Positions 17,889 to 28,992 are shown, counted from the first letter of the stretch. The stretch: DNA of 64,000 nucleotides from Metabacillus sp. B2-18 (GCF_021117275.1 NZ_CP088245.1:4213501-4277500); one strand, 5' to 3'. Notes: generated by a model not told the origin, from the sequence alone. Made by a program: numbers and translations.

Positions 17889-18719
17889 TTATCTATTAAT
17901 AACCCTCTCAATATGAATCGTCAAATACAGCTTCTCATCGTTTGTTAACTCGTAATCAAATTGTCTTTCCACATAATCATTAATTTTTTCCGTACATTCA
18001 TAAGCTTGTTTGTGTTTGTTTTTTACAGCTTCAAACAGAAAATCGTCTTCACCTTCCATGTAAGTTTTGCTGTATAGTCTTTGAGCAAAGAACTTCAAAT
18101 GAGTGACAAATCGGAAGAAGTTAAGAGACTCTTCGTTAAAATCCATCTTAAAGTGATATTTCACAATTTTTAAGATGTCTTGCATCGTTTTTGTAATGTT
18201 TACGATATTAGGCATTTCTTCATTTAGCTCTGCATTCACAATATGCATGGCAATAAAGCCAGCTTCATCCTCAGGCAATGTAACATCAAGCTTTTCCTTA
18301 ATCATACCCAGTGCTTCTACACCAAGAGAAAATTCATCTTTATATAGCTTTTTGATTTCCCATAGCAACGCATTCTTTATATCGAGGCCTTTTTTATTAC
18401 GTTCAATGGCAAAATTAATGTGATCTGTAAGAGAAACATAAATACTGTCATTTAGTTCTCTTCCAAGCTTACTTTTTGCTTTTTTAATAACCTCTTCTGT
18501 TACTTCCATGAGTTCAATTGAAACCTCATATAAAAGGGTTTTAAATCGTTCCGACATGTCTTTATTTTTCAGTGTAAACACTTTCTCAATTTTATCATCA
18601 TCTATTTCGTCACCAGGTCTTTTTTGAAAAGCAAGACCTTTCCCCATGATAACAAGCTCTATATTTTCTTCATTAAATGCACTTACAACATTATTGTTAA
18701 ATACTTTTTCTATTTTCAT
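17889..18719 (-). CDS. licT: transcriptional antiterminator LicT (BglG family)
   Basis: RNA-binding antiterminator for beta-glucoside genes. Residues 1-55 are the CAT RNA-binding domain (KIEKVFNNNVVSAFNEENIE). Residues about 65-170 are PRD1 and 171-276 PRD2, with the phosphorylatable histidines in SLTDHINFAI, FIAMHIVNAE, FVTHLKFFAQR and LTIHIERVI. Length is normal (276 aa). It lies downstream of bglPH and behind a hairpin, with its own TATAAT about 70 bp before the start, so it may have independent transcription. Its target is the RAT in the bglP leader. In B. subtilis licT sits elsewhere, so the order here differs. Confidence 0.9.
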   Translation of the reverse strand: MKIEKVFNNNVVSAFNEENIELVIMGKGLAFQKRPGDEIDDDKIEKVFTLKNKDMSERFKTLLYEVSIELMEVTEEVIKKAKSKLGRELNDSIYVSLTDHINFAIERNKKGLDIKNALLWEIKKLYKDEFSLGVEALGMIKEKLDVTLPEDEAGFIAMHIVNAELNEEMPNIVNITKTMQDILKIVKYHFKMDFNEESLNFFRFVTHLKFFAQRLYSKTYMEGEDDFLFEAVKNKHKQAYECTEKINDYVERQFDYELTNDEKLYLTIHIERVINR

Positions 18720-18853
18720 ATAACCACCTAAACTTTTTATGGTTTATTTGTTAAACAGATTTTCTCGTATAAGCTCTATTTATCGTATTATAAGTGATAC
18801 TCTTCTCCATGACCACTTCTAAAGATTATAGGAGAATCCCTGTACTAATAGAA

Positions 18854-18875
18854 GGAAAGCTGTTGTCAGCTTTCC
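18854..18875 (-). terminator. hairpin between bglH and licT
   Basis: Arms GGAAAGCTG / CAGCTTTCC with loop TTGT. The T run behind it is poor, so it may be leaky and let some bglPH messages continue into licT. Confidence 0.55.
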
Positions 18876-18954
18876 TCTTATATCATGATGACCTGAAAGT
18901 ATTCTCCATTTGCCTATCACATGCTTGAACCACCTTTTCCCTTAATAATGCTTC

Positions 18955-20391
<1,437 letters not shown>

Positions 20392-20448
20392 TCATAAAAA
20401 AGTGAGGGAGAGAACGTCTTAAAAGACGACCTCCTCCTTAGCTAACAT

Positions 20449-22347
20449 TTAATTTATAGTAAAAACACAGTCACCAGTTTTCACTTGTTTCTCTGGTGTT
20501 AAGTTTAGATTAAACTCTTTATGATTCGTTACCACAACAGGTGTTGTGAGTGGTTTCCCCGCTTCTTTAATCTTATCCATATCAAACTCTATTAAGAGTT
20601 GACCTTTTTCAATTCGGTCACCTTGAGAAACATGGGCTGTAAAATACTTTCCTTCTAACTGTACAGTATCCATACCGATATGAATCAGAATATCTACCCC
20701 ATTTTCAGTCGTGATACCAATTGCATGATTAGTCGGGAATAAAGCAGTCACGATACCAGAAGCAGGAGCTAATAGCTTTCCTTCGCTTGGCTCAATTGCT
20801 ACACCATGACCAAGAGCACCTGATGCAAATGCTTCGTCTTCTATTTCTGATAAAACCTTTACTTCACCTGTTAAAGGACTAATGATTTGTTCATTTTTAG
20901 CATTTGAAGCTGTTGTTACTGCCACTTCACTCTCAGAATTTTCAGTTACTTCATTTTTAGCTTTTCCCATTCCAAATAGGTACGTAAGAATAAAGCCTAG
21001 ACCAAATGCTACAGCAAATGAAATCAACATTGCCCAAAAAGCAAATGTAATACCATCTGTTGGACTGATAAATGATGGAATTCCGAATACTCCAAGACCG
21101 CCTACCATGTAAATTTTAGAACCAGCTGCACCGATAATCCCACCACCAACAGCAGCTGCAATACAGCTAATGATAAATGGCTTTTTAAGCGGTAATGTAA
21201 TACCGTAAATTGCTGGCTCTGTTACACCGAAAATACCCGAAATAAATGCTGGAATACTTAATGTTTTCAGCTTTTGCTGCTTTGTTCTAATCCATACTGC
21301 CAATACTGCACCAATTTGAGCAAATGAAGCAGCAAATGTAGTTGCTAATACCGGGTCAGCACCCATTGTTGTAAGGTTGTTAATCGCAATTGGTACAAGA
21401 CCCCAGTGAAGACCAAAGATAACAAGTAACTGCCATAATCCACCTACAAAAATCCCTGCAACTAGTGGGCTTAAATTATAGATAAATAGGGTTGCCATTC
21501 CTAAAAGATTACCTAACCATGTTGCGATAGGTCCAATTATGATAAATGTTAAAGGAACAACAATTAGTAATGTAAAAAATGGTACTAAGAATGCTTTCAC
21601 TACACTTGGAATGATTTTTTTCAAACGGTTTTCTACAATTGCTGCGAAATATGATGCTAAAATAATCGGGATAACAGAAGATGCATAACTCATTAAAATG
21701 ACAGGTACACCTAAAAATGTAATATGAATTGCTGATTCAAACATTGTCCCTGAAAATAATGTGTAAAGAGGATCGCCTGCCGTTAAGCCTGATAAAGTTG
21801 GATAAACTAATGAACCCCCAATGGCCATTCCGATGAACGGACTTCCACCAAACTTTTTAATCGCTGTGTATCCTAAGAAAATTGGAAAGAAGTAAAATAA
21901 TGAATCACCAATTGCATTTAAAATTTGATAAGTTCCCGATGTATCCTCTAACCAACCTAATGCAAGAAATAGTGCATTAAAACCTTTGATCATCCCTGTT
22001 GCAGCTAATACGCCAAGTACAGGAGTGAATATACTTGAAATGATGTCAATTAAACTTGATTTTTGTTTTTCTTCATCATCACTAGTTTGCGACTGTCCTT
22101 GAAAACCACCAACATGTAATACTGCTTGATAAACATCTGGTACATGGTTTCCAATAACCACTTGATATTGCCCACCGCTTTTCATAACAGTTACAACATC
22201 ATCCATATTTTTTAGTACTTCTGTATTTGCCTTTGATTCATCTTTTAATTTAAAACGTAATCTAGTAATACAATGCACGACACTGGAAACGTTTTCTTTT
22301 CCGCCGACATTTGAGAGTATATCTTTAGCCAACTGCTCGTATTTCAT
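20449..22347 (-). CDS. bglP: PTS beta-glucoside transporter subunit EIIBCA
   Basis: Imports and phosphorylates beta-glucosides. Three domains: EIIB (phosphorylated Cys26 in VHCITRLRFKLKDE), EIIC of about ten membrane helices (residues about 100-460, with IFGVTEPAIYGITLPLKKP), and EIIA (residues about 485-632, active His in GVDILIHIGMDTVQL). The 632 aa are slightly longer than the usual 609-625. The domain order B-C-A is typical. The leader carries a RAT/terminator, and EIIB phosphorylation of LicT would couple expression to sugar supply. Confidence 0.95.
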   Translation of the reverse strand: MKYEQLAKDILSNVGGKENVSSVVHCITRLRFKLKDESKANTEVLKNMDDVVTVMKSGGQYQVVIGNHVPDVYQAVLHVGGFQGQSQTSDDEEKQKSSLIDIISSIFTPVLGVLAATGMIKGFNALFLALGWLEDTSGTYQILNAIGDSLFYFFPIFLGYTAIKKFGGSPFIGMAIGGSLVYPTLSGLTAGDPLYTLFSGTMFESAIHITFLGVPVILMSYASSVIPIILASYFAAIVENRLKKIIPSVVKAFLVPFFTLLIVVPLTFIIIGPIATWLGNLLGMATLFIYNLSPLVAGIFVGGLWQLLVIFGLHWGLVPIAINNLTTMGADPVLATTFAASFAQIGAVLAVWIRTKQQKLKTLSIPAFISGIFGVTEPAIYGITLPLKKPFIISCIAAAVGGGIIGAAGSKIYMVGGLGVFGIPSFISPTDGITFAFWAMLISFAVAFGLGFILTYLFGMGKAKNEVTENSESEVAVTTASNAKNEQIISPLTGEVKVLSEIEDEAFASGALGHGVAIEPSEGKLLAPASGIVTALFPTNHAIGITTENGVDILIHIGMDTVQLEGKYFTAHVSQGDRIEKGQLLIEFDMDKIKEAGKPLTTPVVVTNHKEFNLNLTPEKQVKTGDCVFTIN

Positions 22348-22387
22348 GAGGTGTCCCTTCTTTCATCTTAATTTTAGACAAATAAAA

Positions 22388-22471
22388 AACCTGAGCCGAA
22401 TAGCACACAAATATCGCGAATATTGTGTCACTATTCAGTCCAGGTTATGCCCACTTAAGGTAACATTCCTA
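22388..22471 (-). promoter_or_regulatory. bglP leader: RAT antiterminator overlapping a terminator
   Basis: On the minus strand GGAATGTTACC, a 7-nt loop and GGGCATAACC (22443-22471) match the BglG/LicT ribonucleic antiterminator pattern GGATTGTTAC...GGCAAAACC. Its 3' arm overlaps the base of a long terminator (22388-22446, arms AACCTG...CTGAATAG / CTATTC...TCAGGTT, then T run). LicT binding would block terminator formation. Confidence 0.88.
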
Positions 22472-22504
22472 TAACGGAATATGTATTATTTATTTGTTAT
22501 ATGT

Positions 22505-22541
22505 AATTTATCACGGGTAAAATTGAATGTCAACGCTTTCT
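22505..22541 (-). promoter_or_regulatory. bglP promoter with overlapping cre site
   Basis: Minus strand TTGACA, 17 bp, TAAATT. The sequence AGAAAGCGTTGACA (22528-22541) fits the CcpA cre consensus TGWAANCGNTNWCA except at the first base and overlaps the -35 box, so glucose should repress initiation. Confidence 0.75.
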
Positions 22542-22588
22542 TTTGATTTTTTTGTAGTTTACTAGACTTTGGAACTAAATGAAAAAAA

Positions 22589-22606
22589 GAGGTCTTTCGC
22601 GACCTC
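22589..22606 (-). terminator. terminator of the histidine phosphatase gene
   Basis: Arms GAGGTC / GACCTC with flanking A and T runs. Confidence 0.6.
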
Positions 22607-22619
22607 CTTTTCTCATGAA

Positions 22620-23264
22620 TCAGCTATTTGCTTTTAATACCTGACTGCCCTTGTCCCTATAACTAGTGTCACCAATCTTTTCAACGTAAGGTTTACCATC
22701 AATAAAATTGACAACCGAAACACTGCAATTGTCATGAACCTTAAACTCTTTGCTGTTTGTGACTTGGATTATATAGTTACCGATTGTTACACCGTGAGAA
22801 AAAATTAAAATATTTCCATCATCTGGAGCATGTTTTTCAACAATTTCATTGATTGCTTGTTCAGTTCTTTCAAAAAGCTGTGCATATGTTTCACCTTCTG
22901 GAGCACAAGCATTAACATCAAGGCTGAATAATTTTTCGAGGGCATCTCCGTAAAGATTGGGAATTTCATCTTCTAATAAAGCTTCTAATACTCCAAAATT
23001 CATTTCCTTTAATCGTGCATCAGGGTTTAAAGGTATGTCACGGTCACCGATGGCATATTTAGCTGTGTCGAGTACTCTCTGACTGTCACTTGCATAGGCT
23101 GCAATAAATTCAATATCAGATAAGCCCTTTCCAACTGATTTAGCTTGTAAAATTCCTTTTTCAGTAAGTGGTGAATCGCAGAAACCCTGCATTCTTCGTT
23201 CCACATTATATTGAGTTTCTCCGTGGCGGACAAAATAAAGAGTTAGTTTGTTTTCTGTTGCCAT
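22620..23264 (-). CDS. histidine phosphatase family protein (phosphoglycerate-mutase-like)
   Basis: A 214-aa branch-1 histidine phosphatase. The catalytic RHG motif is in LYFVRHGETQYNVERRMQG with SPLTEKG following; the second His lies in NILIFSHGVTIGNY; the Glu is in LKEMNFGVLE. The family covers phosphoglycerate mutases and many small-molecule phosphatases, and no neighbour indicates the substrate. Monocistronic with its own terminator and start ATG after AAAGGATG. Confidence 0.85.
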   Translation of the reverse strand: MATENKLTLYFVRHGETQYNVERRMQGFCDSPLTEKGILQAKSVGKGLSDIEFIAAYASDSQRVLDTAKYAIGDRDIPLNPDARLKEMNFGVLEALLEDEIPNLYGDALEKLFSLDVNACAPEGETYAQLFERTEQAINEIVEKHAPDDGNILIFSHGVTIGNYIIQVTNSKEFKVHDNCSVSVVNFIDGKPYVEKIGDTSYRDKGSQVLKANS

Positions 23265-23391
23265 TTATGAACACATCCTTTTTTTCAGTCTCGGTCTCTG
23301 AAGGTTTTACCCTAATAATGACATTATGACCATTATAATCCTCTTCTAATGGTGTCACAATGAAAACATACTTTATCCTTAGAACATAAAA

Positions 23392-23418
23392 AAAGCATAA
23401 CCTTAATGGCTATGCTTT
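23392..23418 (-). terminator. terminator of the hybrid kinase gene
   Basis: Arms AAAGCATAACC / GGCTATGCTTT (one mismatch) with an A run upstream, just beyond the stop codon at 23423. Confidence 0.7.
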
Positions 23419-23422
23419 CTGA

Positions 23423-25318
23423 CTATAAAAACGATTTAGCAGAATTCTCTCGATTATAGGTGATATACTTAATCGTACTCTCTAGCACATTACGTATTTC
23501 TTCTATGTGAATTGGTTTTTTAATATAAGCATAACACCCTTCTTCAGAAGCCTGGTTTATCGTTGATTCCATTGCATCCGCACTAACAGCTATAACAGGA
23601 ATGTCCTTTGATAAAGGGTTCGATTTAATATGCTTTAATGCATCTAGCCCATTCATATCTGGCAACGTAATGTCTAGTAAAATAATATCAGGCTTTAGTT
23701 CAATGGCTTGTTTTATTCCGTCTTTTCCAGACGTTACACACTGTAAATCGATCGTTTGAATGATACGTAGCATTGATCTCATTACGTCTATATTGTCGGT
23801 GTTATCTTCAATATATAAAACTCTTAAAGGTTGGCTTAATGGAATCAATGGCTCTTCATCTATATTTTGCACACATACTTCAGACTGTTTATTCAACTTT
23901 TTAAACGAAACCCAGAAAGTAGAGCCTTTCCCTTTTTCTGTTGTCACACCGTAGTTACCATGCATTCTCTTGGTTAGCTGTGATACAATCGCCAGCCCGA
24001 TACCTGTACCTTTCCAGTTATTCATTGTATTTTTACTTCTATAAAAGGGCTCATAAATAAGATCAAGATCTTCTTGCTCGATTCCGATTCCACTGTCTTT
24101 AACATTAATTTTTACTTCTTCACTATCATTTTCCTCATCACAATATATATGAACCGTTCCATTTGCTCTGTTATACTTCAAGGCATTATCCAATAGATTT
24201 GTGATAATTTGATTAAAACGAACTGGGTCTGCTTCTATGAAAAAATCTGATGGGACATCCTCTAAATGGATATCTATATCAGAAGTATTTGTTTCAAGAA
24301 TAGAGCCTACACAATCTTCTAGAAAAGATTTGACTTGTAATTCTTTTTTGTGAATATTCACTTTACCCGTATCAATAGCTGTAAAATCTAATATCTCCTC
24401 TATTAAATTCAGTAATTGTTCAGAGGCATTATAGATTTTAGATATTTTTTGGTTCAAATCTGGCGAATTTTTATCCATTAAGAGAATTTGTGAGTAACCT
24501 TGAATCGTATTAAGAGGAGTTCGCAAATCATGGCTCATTTGTGATAAAAAGACAGTTTTTGCAAGATTAGCTTTTTCTGCATTTATTTTTTCTAATTCAA
24601 GAAACTTTTCACGCTCCATTTGACGGGCATTCCCAATTAACAGCTCTTCATTTTTCTTTTCCAACAAGTTATTTTCTGTTTCTAGTTGTTGGACCCTTTC
24701 TCTTTCTGCTGCTGAAAATGAAATATATTTCGTATGATAAAAAGGGGACTTTTCAATTGCTTCATCCACCATGACATACTCATGAATTTTTAATAACTCA
24801 TTTTGAAAAAAAGCAGGTGTAATAAAAGCATTATAAGCACACACCGAGATCGTATTACTTCCCTGTAATAGTCGATCTACTTGACTCTCATAATTCCTTA
24901 TTTCACTTATTGAAGAATCATCCGCTAATACATGTCCCCAAGTTCGTGTTCTTATTCCCTTTTCAACATTCATCTGCAACATTTCCTTTAACTGCTTAAA
25001 ACTCTCATCTGCGTCAAATCCTTTTTCTGAGAGGTAAAAATCTTCAATCGGCATGAAATCTACTAAGTTCATTTCTTCTTCTGTATACCCACTACTTACT
25101 AAAAGGTCAGATAGATTTTTATATACACTCTGTTCTTCTACAAACAAGATTTTATCCTGATGTTGTAAACCCTGACTAATAAATTGATAAGCATGCTCCA
25201 GATACTTTTTCTCATCATTAAACATATATAAAATGTGAGCACCTTTTCCATTTAAATTATTTGTGAATTCCTTTAAAAAAGGCACACTTTCCCACTTAGG
25301 TGTTTTTCTTTCTTTCAT
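23423..25318 (-). CDS. MEDS-domain hybrid sensor histidine kinase
   Basis: A 631-aa soluble signalling protein. Residues about 20-190 match the MEDS (DcmR sensory) domain pattern (GAHILYMFNDEKKYLEHAYQ, RTWGHVLAD). Residues 203-258 form a coiled coil. HisKA follows with His263 in SHDLRTPLN, then HATPase with NLLDNALKYNR, DSGIGIEQED and GTGIGLAIV. The C terminus is a receiver domain (VLYIEDNTDN, LLDITLPDMNG, KKPI). No membrane segment is present, so it probably senses a cytoplasmic cue. A LytTR regulator and an Sda-like inhibitor lie upstream; whether it feeds the LytTR protein or sporulation phosphotransfer is unknown. Confidence 0.88.
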   Translation of the reverse strand: MKERKTPKWESVPFLKEFTNNLNGKGAHILYMFNDEKKYLEHAYQFISQGLQHQDKILFVEEQSVYKNLSDLLVSSGYTEEEMNLVDFMPIEDFYLSEKGFDADESFKQLKEMLQMNVEKGIRTRTWGHVLADDSSISEIRNYESQVDRLLQGSNTISVCAYNAFITPAFFQNELLKIHEYVMVDEAIEKSPFYHTKYISFSAAERERVQQLETENNLLEKKNEELLIGNARQMEREKFLELEKINAEKANLAKTVFLSQMSHDLRTPLNTIQGYSQILLMDKNSPDLNQKISKIYNASEQLLNLIEEILDFTAIDTGKVNIHKKELQVKSFLEDCVGSILETNTSDIDIHLEDVPSDFFIEADPVRFNQIITNLLDNALKYNRANGTVHIYCDEENDSEEVKINVKDSGIGIEQEDLDLIYEPFYRSKNTMNNWKGTGIGLAIVSQLTKRMHGNYGVTTEKGKGSTFWVSFKKLNKQSEVCVQNIDEEPLIPLSQPLRVLYIEDNTDNIDVMRSMLRIIQTIDLQCVTSGKDGIKQAIELKPDIILLDITLPDMNGLDALKHIKSNPLSKDIPVIAVSADAMESTINQASEEGCYAYIKKPIHIEEIRNVLESTIKYITYNRENSAKSFL

Positions 25319-25483
25319 TTGCCATCCCCCGTCCTAATCTCGTTACTATGTTAATCAATCATTTGTTATTGTAGAAGATAATATCATTGGAAGTAGTTCA
25401 TAAATTTAACAAAAACAGCAAGTCTTATAAATTCTTAATTTGGAACAGCAAATAAGCTTCTTTATCTATAAAAGACATAAAAA

Positions 25484-25520
25484 AACTCTAAGTATCTCCC
25501 TCATGGAGTTATTTAGAGTT
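25484..25520 (-). terminator. terminator overlapping the end of the LytTR gene
   Basis: Arms AACTCTAA / TTAGAGTT; the right arm lies inside the last codons of the LytTR gene. It separates that gene from the downstream hybrid kinase. Confidence 0.6.
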
Positions 25521-26237
25521 TTCAAATGAAAGTGCATGATATAGCTTATTTTTCTGAAGTTTAGATACATGGGCGTAATGGGAATAATTTCGAAAATGCA
25601 CAAAATGTGTATCACCTTCAAATGTTAGATGTGATACATAGTTTAAATTCACGATAAACGACCGATGTGTTCTAAAAAAGTCATGATTCAGCTTTTGCAA
25701 AATTGTATCTAACGACTCATTTGTTTCATACTTCTGATCCACTGTATGAATAATTGTTTTTCTACTATCTTTTTCTATTAAAACGATTCTAGAAAAATGG
25801 ATAAAATGTGAGGTACGGTCTACGGTTATCGGCAAAATTTGTTTTTTTTCTACCTTTTGATTTGAAAGTAATACATTTTTAGCTCTTTCTAGCGCGATAT
25901 ATAACCTCTCTTTTTTTATAGGTTTCATCACATAGTCAACAGCATGTAAATCAAAAGCACTTATAGCATACTGATCATATGCCGTAATAAAAACAAATTG
26001 TAATTCAGGGGAAATTTTAAGACATGATGAAATGGCATCAATACCATTTAATTTTGGCATATTAATATCAGCAATGATAAGATCAGGCTTTTTATTTATA
26101 TTAATATCCAATAAATCCTCACCATCTTCAGCTATCCCAACAACCTCAAAGCTATCCAGTGGCTCTAAGAAGGCACTGATGATTTGCTGAGAATCAAAGT
26201 GGTCTTCTGCAATAACTACCTTAATTTTGGGATTCAC
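25509..26237 (-). CDS. LytTR-family response regulator
   Basis: A 242-aa transcription factor. Residues 5-118 are a receiver domain with phosphoacceptor Asp57 (LIIADINMPKLNG) and Lys in VMKPIKKER. Residues about 140-238 are a LytTR DNA-binding domain (FFRTHRSFIVNLNYV is its most typical segment). No LytS-type membrane kinase is next to it; the nearest kinase is the MEDS hybrid kinase downstream, so pairing with that protein is possible but unproven. Start ATG follows AAGGAGG. Confidence 0.88.
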   Translation of the reverse strand: MNPKIKVVIAEDHFDSQQIISAFLEPLDSFEVVGIAEDGEDLLDININKKPDLIIADINMPKLNGIDAISSCLKISPELQFVFITAYDQYAISAFDLHAVDYVMKPIKKERLYIALERAKNVLLSNQKVEKKQILPITVDRTSHFIHFSRIVLIEKDSRKTIIHTVDQKYETNESLDTILQKLNHDFFRTHRSFIVNLNYVSHLTFEGDTHFVHFRNYSHYAHVSKLQKNKLYHALSFENSK

Positions 26238-26383
26238 GACATGACCTCCTTCACCGGTTGATCATCTACTTTTAACTGAATCTCCTATTTATATTGTAAC
26301 ATGATAAAATTGCTTACTTTGTAGGAAATATTACCAACTGCATGAATAAACAAGATATTCAATCAATACTAGTTGAAGCTTTT

Positions 26384-26554
26384 TTACGTATTACTTGCTT
26401 TAAACACTGATTCAGAAATGATCCTACTATCTGCCCTTTCAGGGTTCCTACGATCAATTTCTTCTCTTAACATCATGATAAAGTTATGATCTAATTCATA
26501 AAAAACAGCATCCTCATAGGCATGTAATAGTTGATTATAACTTAATTGCCGCAT
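26384..26554 (-). CDS. sda: Sda-like sporulation histidine kinase inhibitor (56 aa)
   Basis: The frame is open to 26620, but AAAGGAGA eight bases upstream sets the start at ATG 26554, giving MRQLSYNQLLHAYEDAV and ELDHNFIMMLREEIDRR. This is the helical-hairpin pattern of Sda (MRKLSDELLIESY... DFIELIENEIKRR in B. subtilis, recalled), which binds KinA/KinB and blocks sporulation when replication is disturbed. The 13-residue tail after the hairpin is longer than usual. It sits upstream of a LytTR regulator and a hybrid kinase, so it may be a paralog targeting a local kinase rather than the classic checkpoint gene. Confidence 0.72.
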   Translation of the reverse strand: MRQLSYNQLLHAYEDAVFYELDHNFIMMLREEIDRRNPERADSRIISESVFKASNT

Positions 26555-26620
26555 TTTTAAAGTCTCCTTTAAACAGAAATACATAGTTAGCTCATTCTCT
26601 ATTTTACTATTATTAAACAT

Positions 26621-27024
26621 TCATACCTCTCAAGCAGACTGTGTAGAAACAAGAGAATTGGCAGAACAACCAACAATTTATTACATTCAGGAAGGAGAAT
26701 CGGCATTTTACTAAAAATCTACAAATTAAGACAGATACTTAGAAGGTGATCAAGCTAAAAAAAACACCAAATAGGTGATATTTCTGCTATTTTTACTTTC
26801 TTAATACTTTCAAGGATTCTGTTAACTTTTTATAAGAATTGTTTATGTTCAAACCCAATTGATTAAGTCAAATTATGTTTTGTTATATATTAATGGAGGC
26901 TAATGCACCGCAGATGCGGGTGCATTTTGATTTAATAGTGTTCAGTTTATATAAGCTGGAAACTAATTTCCCCACTTGTGCAGCCCGCATCTTTTCTTAA
27001 TATTAGGATAAAGAGAGTAACCCC
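26621..27024. other. 404-bp intergenic region with a GC-rich hairpin
   Basis: No reading frame could be supported. A hairpin with arms AATGCACC / GGTGCATT (26902-26927) followed by TTTGATTT stands out from AT-rich surroundings. Upstream are TTGATT near 26859 and TATATT near 26886. A short untranslated RNA on the plus strand is possible but not demonstrated. Confidence 0.35.
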
Positions 27025-27918
27025 TTACCCTTTTTCCTTTAGCATATATTTTTTATATGCTAAAGGAGTCATGTTCGTTGTTTTTCGAAATTTATCAATG
27101 AAATAGCTTGTGCTGTTAAAGCCTACTTGATAGGCAATTTCTGTTACGTTTAACTCAGTTTGCTGAAGTAAGATCAAACTATTTTGAATGCGATAATCCG
27201 TAACATAGCTTAATGGTGTTGTTTTTAAGGTTCGTTTAAAGTAACGGCAGCATTCCGAACGACTTAGTTGACCCGCCTTGGCAATATTATCTAATGTTAA
27301 TTTTTCCGCAAAGTGAGAATGAACATAGTTTAGCATTTCCTTCATACGTTTATTTTTTTGAATCTCTGCCTGATCATACTCCAATTTGAAACCGTTAACG
27401 ATGAGATTTTTCCATAGTGAAGTTAAGGAAATAGAAATTTCCATTTCATAGTAAGGTGCTTTTTGATGTATCAATTGATGAATGGTAAAAATGGCATTTA
27501 AAATAGTTGCCCCCCAGGCCTCATCAGAATTTAATTGTAAATATGATAGATTGGTTGCTCGTAGATAAGGTGAAACATAGGTTGCATAGAGATCCTGTGG
27601 TAAAAGAAAATGTGGTGAAACATTCAAGCAAAGATAAACACATCCTGAAGAATTCTTATCCTCCGCCATGTGCAAGCATTCACTATTTATAAATAGCCCC
27701 TCTCCCATTCTCACACTTAAACTTTCTTCATTTATTTGAAATGTAGCTTCTCCTTTTACAATATAGATAAATTGTAATTCTTCATGCCAATGAAGAGGAA
27801 TATATCCATTTATATTTTTGTTTATGGTTGTTTTATAACACGCTATCGGTAATTCAACCGTCCGGTGTTTCGTTAGCTCTTTTAAACTTTGATCAATTTC
27901 AAAATTTTTAATCTGCAC
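27025..27918 (-). CDS. AraC-family transcriptional regulator with N-terminal cupin
   Basis: About 297 aa from GTG 27918, chosen because AGGTGG lies six bases upstream; the frame is open to TTG 27933, inside the binding site. Residues about 25-125 are a cupin ligand domain (PLHWHEELQFIYIVKGE). Residues about 200-297 contain two helix-turn-helix units (LTLDNIAKAGQLSRSECCRY and NVTEIAYQVGFNSTSYFIDK). It is divergent from a DMT transporter across a gap of about 108 bp, so it likely controls that gene. The effector is unknown. Confidence 0.87.
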   Translation of the reverse strand: MQIKNFEIDQSLKELTKHRTVELPIACYKTTINKNINGYIPLHWHEELQFIYIVKGEATFQINEESLSVRMGEGLFINSECLHMAEDKNSSGCVYLCLNVSPHFLLPQDLYATYVSPYLRATNLSYLQLNSDEAWGATILNAIFTIHQLIHQKAPYYEMEISISLTSLWKNLIVNGFKLEYDQAEIQKNKRMKEMLNYVHSHFAEKLTLDNIAKAGQLSRSECCRYFKRTLKTTPLSYVTDYRIQNSLILLQQTELNVTEIAYQVGFNSTSYFIDKFRKTTNMTPLAYKKYMLKEKG

Positions 27919-28026
27919 ATTCTCCCACCTCAATATTGTGATATTTTTTGATTCAATATAAGTATATTTCAGTTAATTTTCAGCTTATTATTACACTATT
28001 ATTATATTTTGAGGTGGTCAACACAA

Positions 28027-28965
28027 ATGAACTCATCTTCTAGAAAAATTGGATACTTGCTTGTCATAACAGGTGCAATCTTTTGGGGTGTTGGAGGTAC
28101 GGTTGCACAAAAGCTTTTTCAACAATATGCTGTCAATGTTAATTGGCTCGTTACTACACGTTTACTTATTGCTGGTTTATTACTATTATTTGTTCAGTAT
28201 TTTCTTAAAGATCGGTCACAAATATTCGGTGTGTGGAAAACAAAAAAAACAGCCATACAACTATTAATTTTTGGGATTCTTGGTATGTTAGCCGTTCAAT
28301 ACACATACATGGCCTCAATTAAATATGGAAATGCAGCTGTTGCCACCCTCCTACAATATTTAGCACCAGTTATGATTATTATCTATTATATTTTTCGAAA
28401 ACAAACTGTCCTGACAAAACAGGATACCACGACTGTTTTTCTTGCTTTAATAGGCTCATTTTTCCTATTAACAAATGGTTCCTTTTCTCAATTGTCTGTC
28501 CCTCCACTTGCGGTAATTTGGGGTATACTATCCGGTTTAGCACTAGCATTCTATACATTATATGCTGTTCCTTTACTTAAAAAATTTGATACATTAGTCA
28601 TTGTAGGCTGGGCTATGATCATAGGTGGCTTAGCGTTAAGTATCATCCACCCACCCTGGAAAATCGAACTAGCAACTTTACCATTTGAGGCCTATCTTTA
28701 CTTTCTTTTTGTCATAATCTTTGGCACAATGTTTGCCTTTTGGTTTTATATTGAAAGCTTACAAAGTCTTTCCCCAAAAGAAACAAGTCTTTTAGGTAGC
28801 ATAGAACCACTTGCAGCTGTTATCACCACAGTCATCTGGCTAAAAGAACCATTTGGAGCTTTTCAATGGATTGGTGCATTTAGTATTATCGGTATGATTT
28901 TGTTATTAGCGTTGGGAAAAAAGAATTCTGCGGCTGTTGAGGTTGAAGAAGTGAAGGTTGGTTAG
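28027..28965 (+). CDS. DMT superfamily transporter (EamA family)
   Basis: The 312-aa protein has ten membrane helices in two EamA repeats (residues about 10-145 and 160-300), the second ending in [20 protein letters not shown], which is typical. Start ATG 28027 is selected by GAGGTGG eight bases before it, six codons inside the longest frame. Probably exports a small metabolite or amino acid. Divergent from the AraC regulator, suggesting ligand-induced expression. Confidence 0.85.
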   Translation: MNSSSRKIGYLLVITGAIFWGVGGTVAQKLFQQYAVNVNWLVTTRLLIAGLLLLFVQYFLKDRSQIFGVWKTKKTAIQLLIFGILGMLAVQYTYMASIKYGNAAVATLLQYLAPVMIIIYYIFRKQTVLTKQDTTTVFLALIGSFFLLTNGSFSQLSVPPLAVIWGILSGLALAFYTLYAVPLLKKFDTLVIVGWAMIIGGLALSIIHPPWKIELATLPFEAYLYFLFVIIFGTMFAFWFYIESLQSLSPKETSLLGSIEPLAAVITTVIWLKEPFGAFQWIGAFSIIGMILLLALGKKNSAAVEVEEVKVG

Positions 28966-28969
28966 TAGG

Positions 28970-28992
28970 TGGGGGAGTGCCTGTCACTCCCC
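28970..28992. repeat. short GC-rich inverted repeat (GGGGAGTG / CACTCCCC)
   Basis: GGGGGAGTGCCTGTCACTCCCC can fold on itself. A variant with GTGACTGTCACTCCCC occurs at 61479-61499, 32 kb away, also intergenic. It appears to be a small dispersed repeat. Confidence 0.6.
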
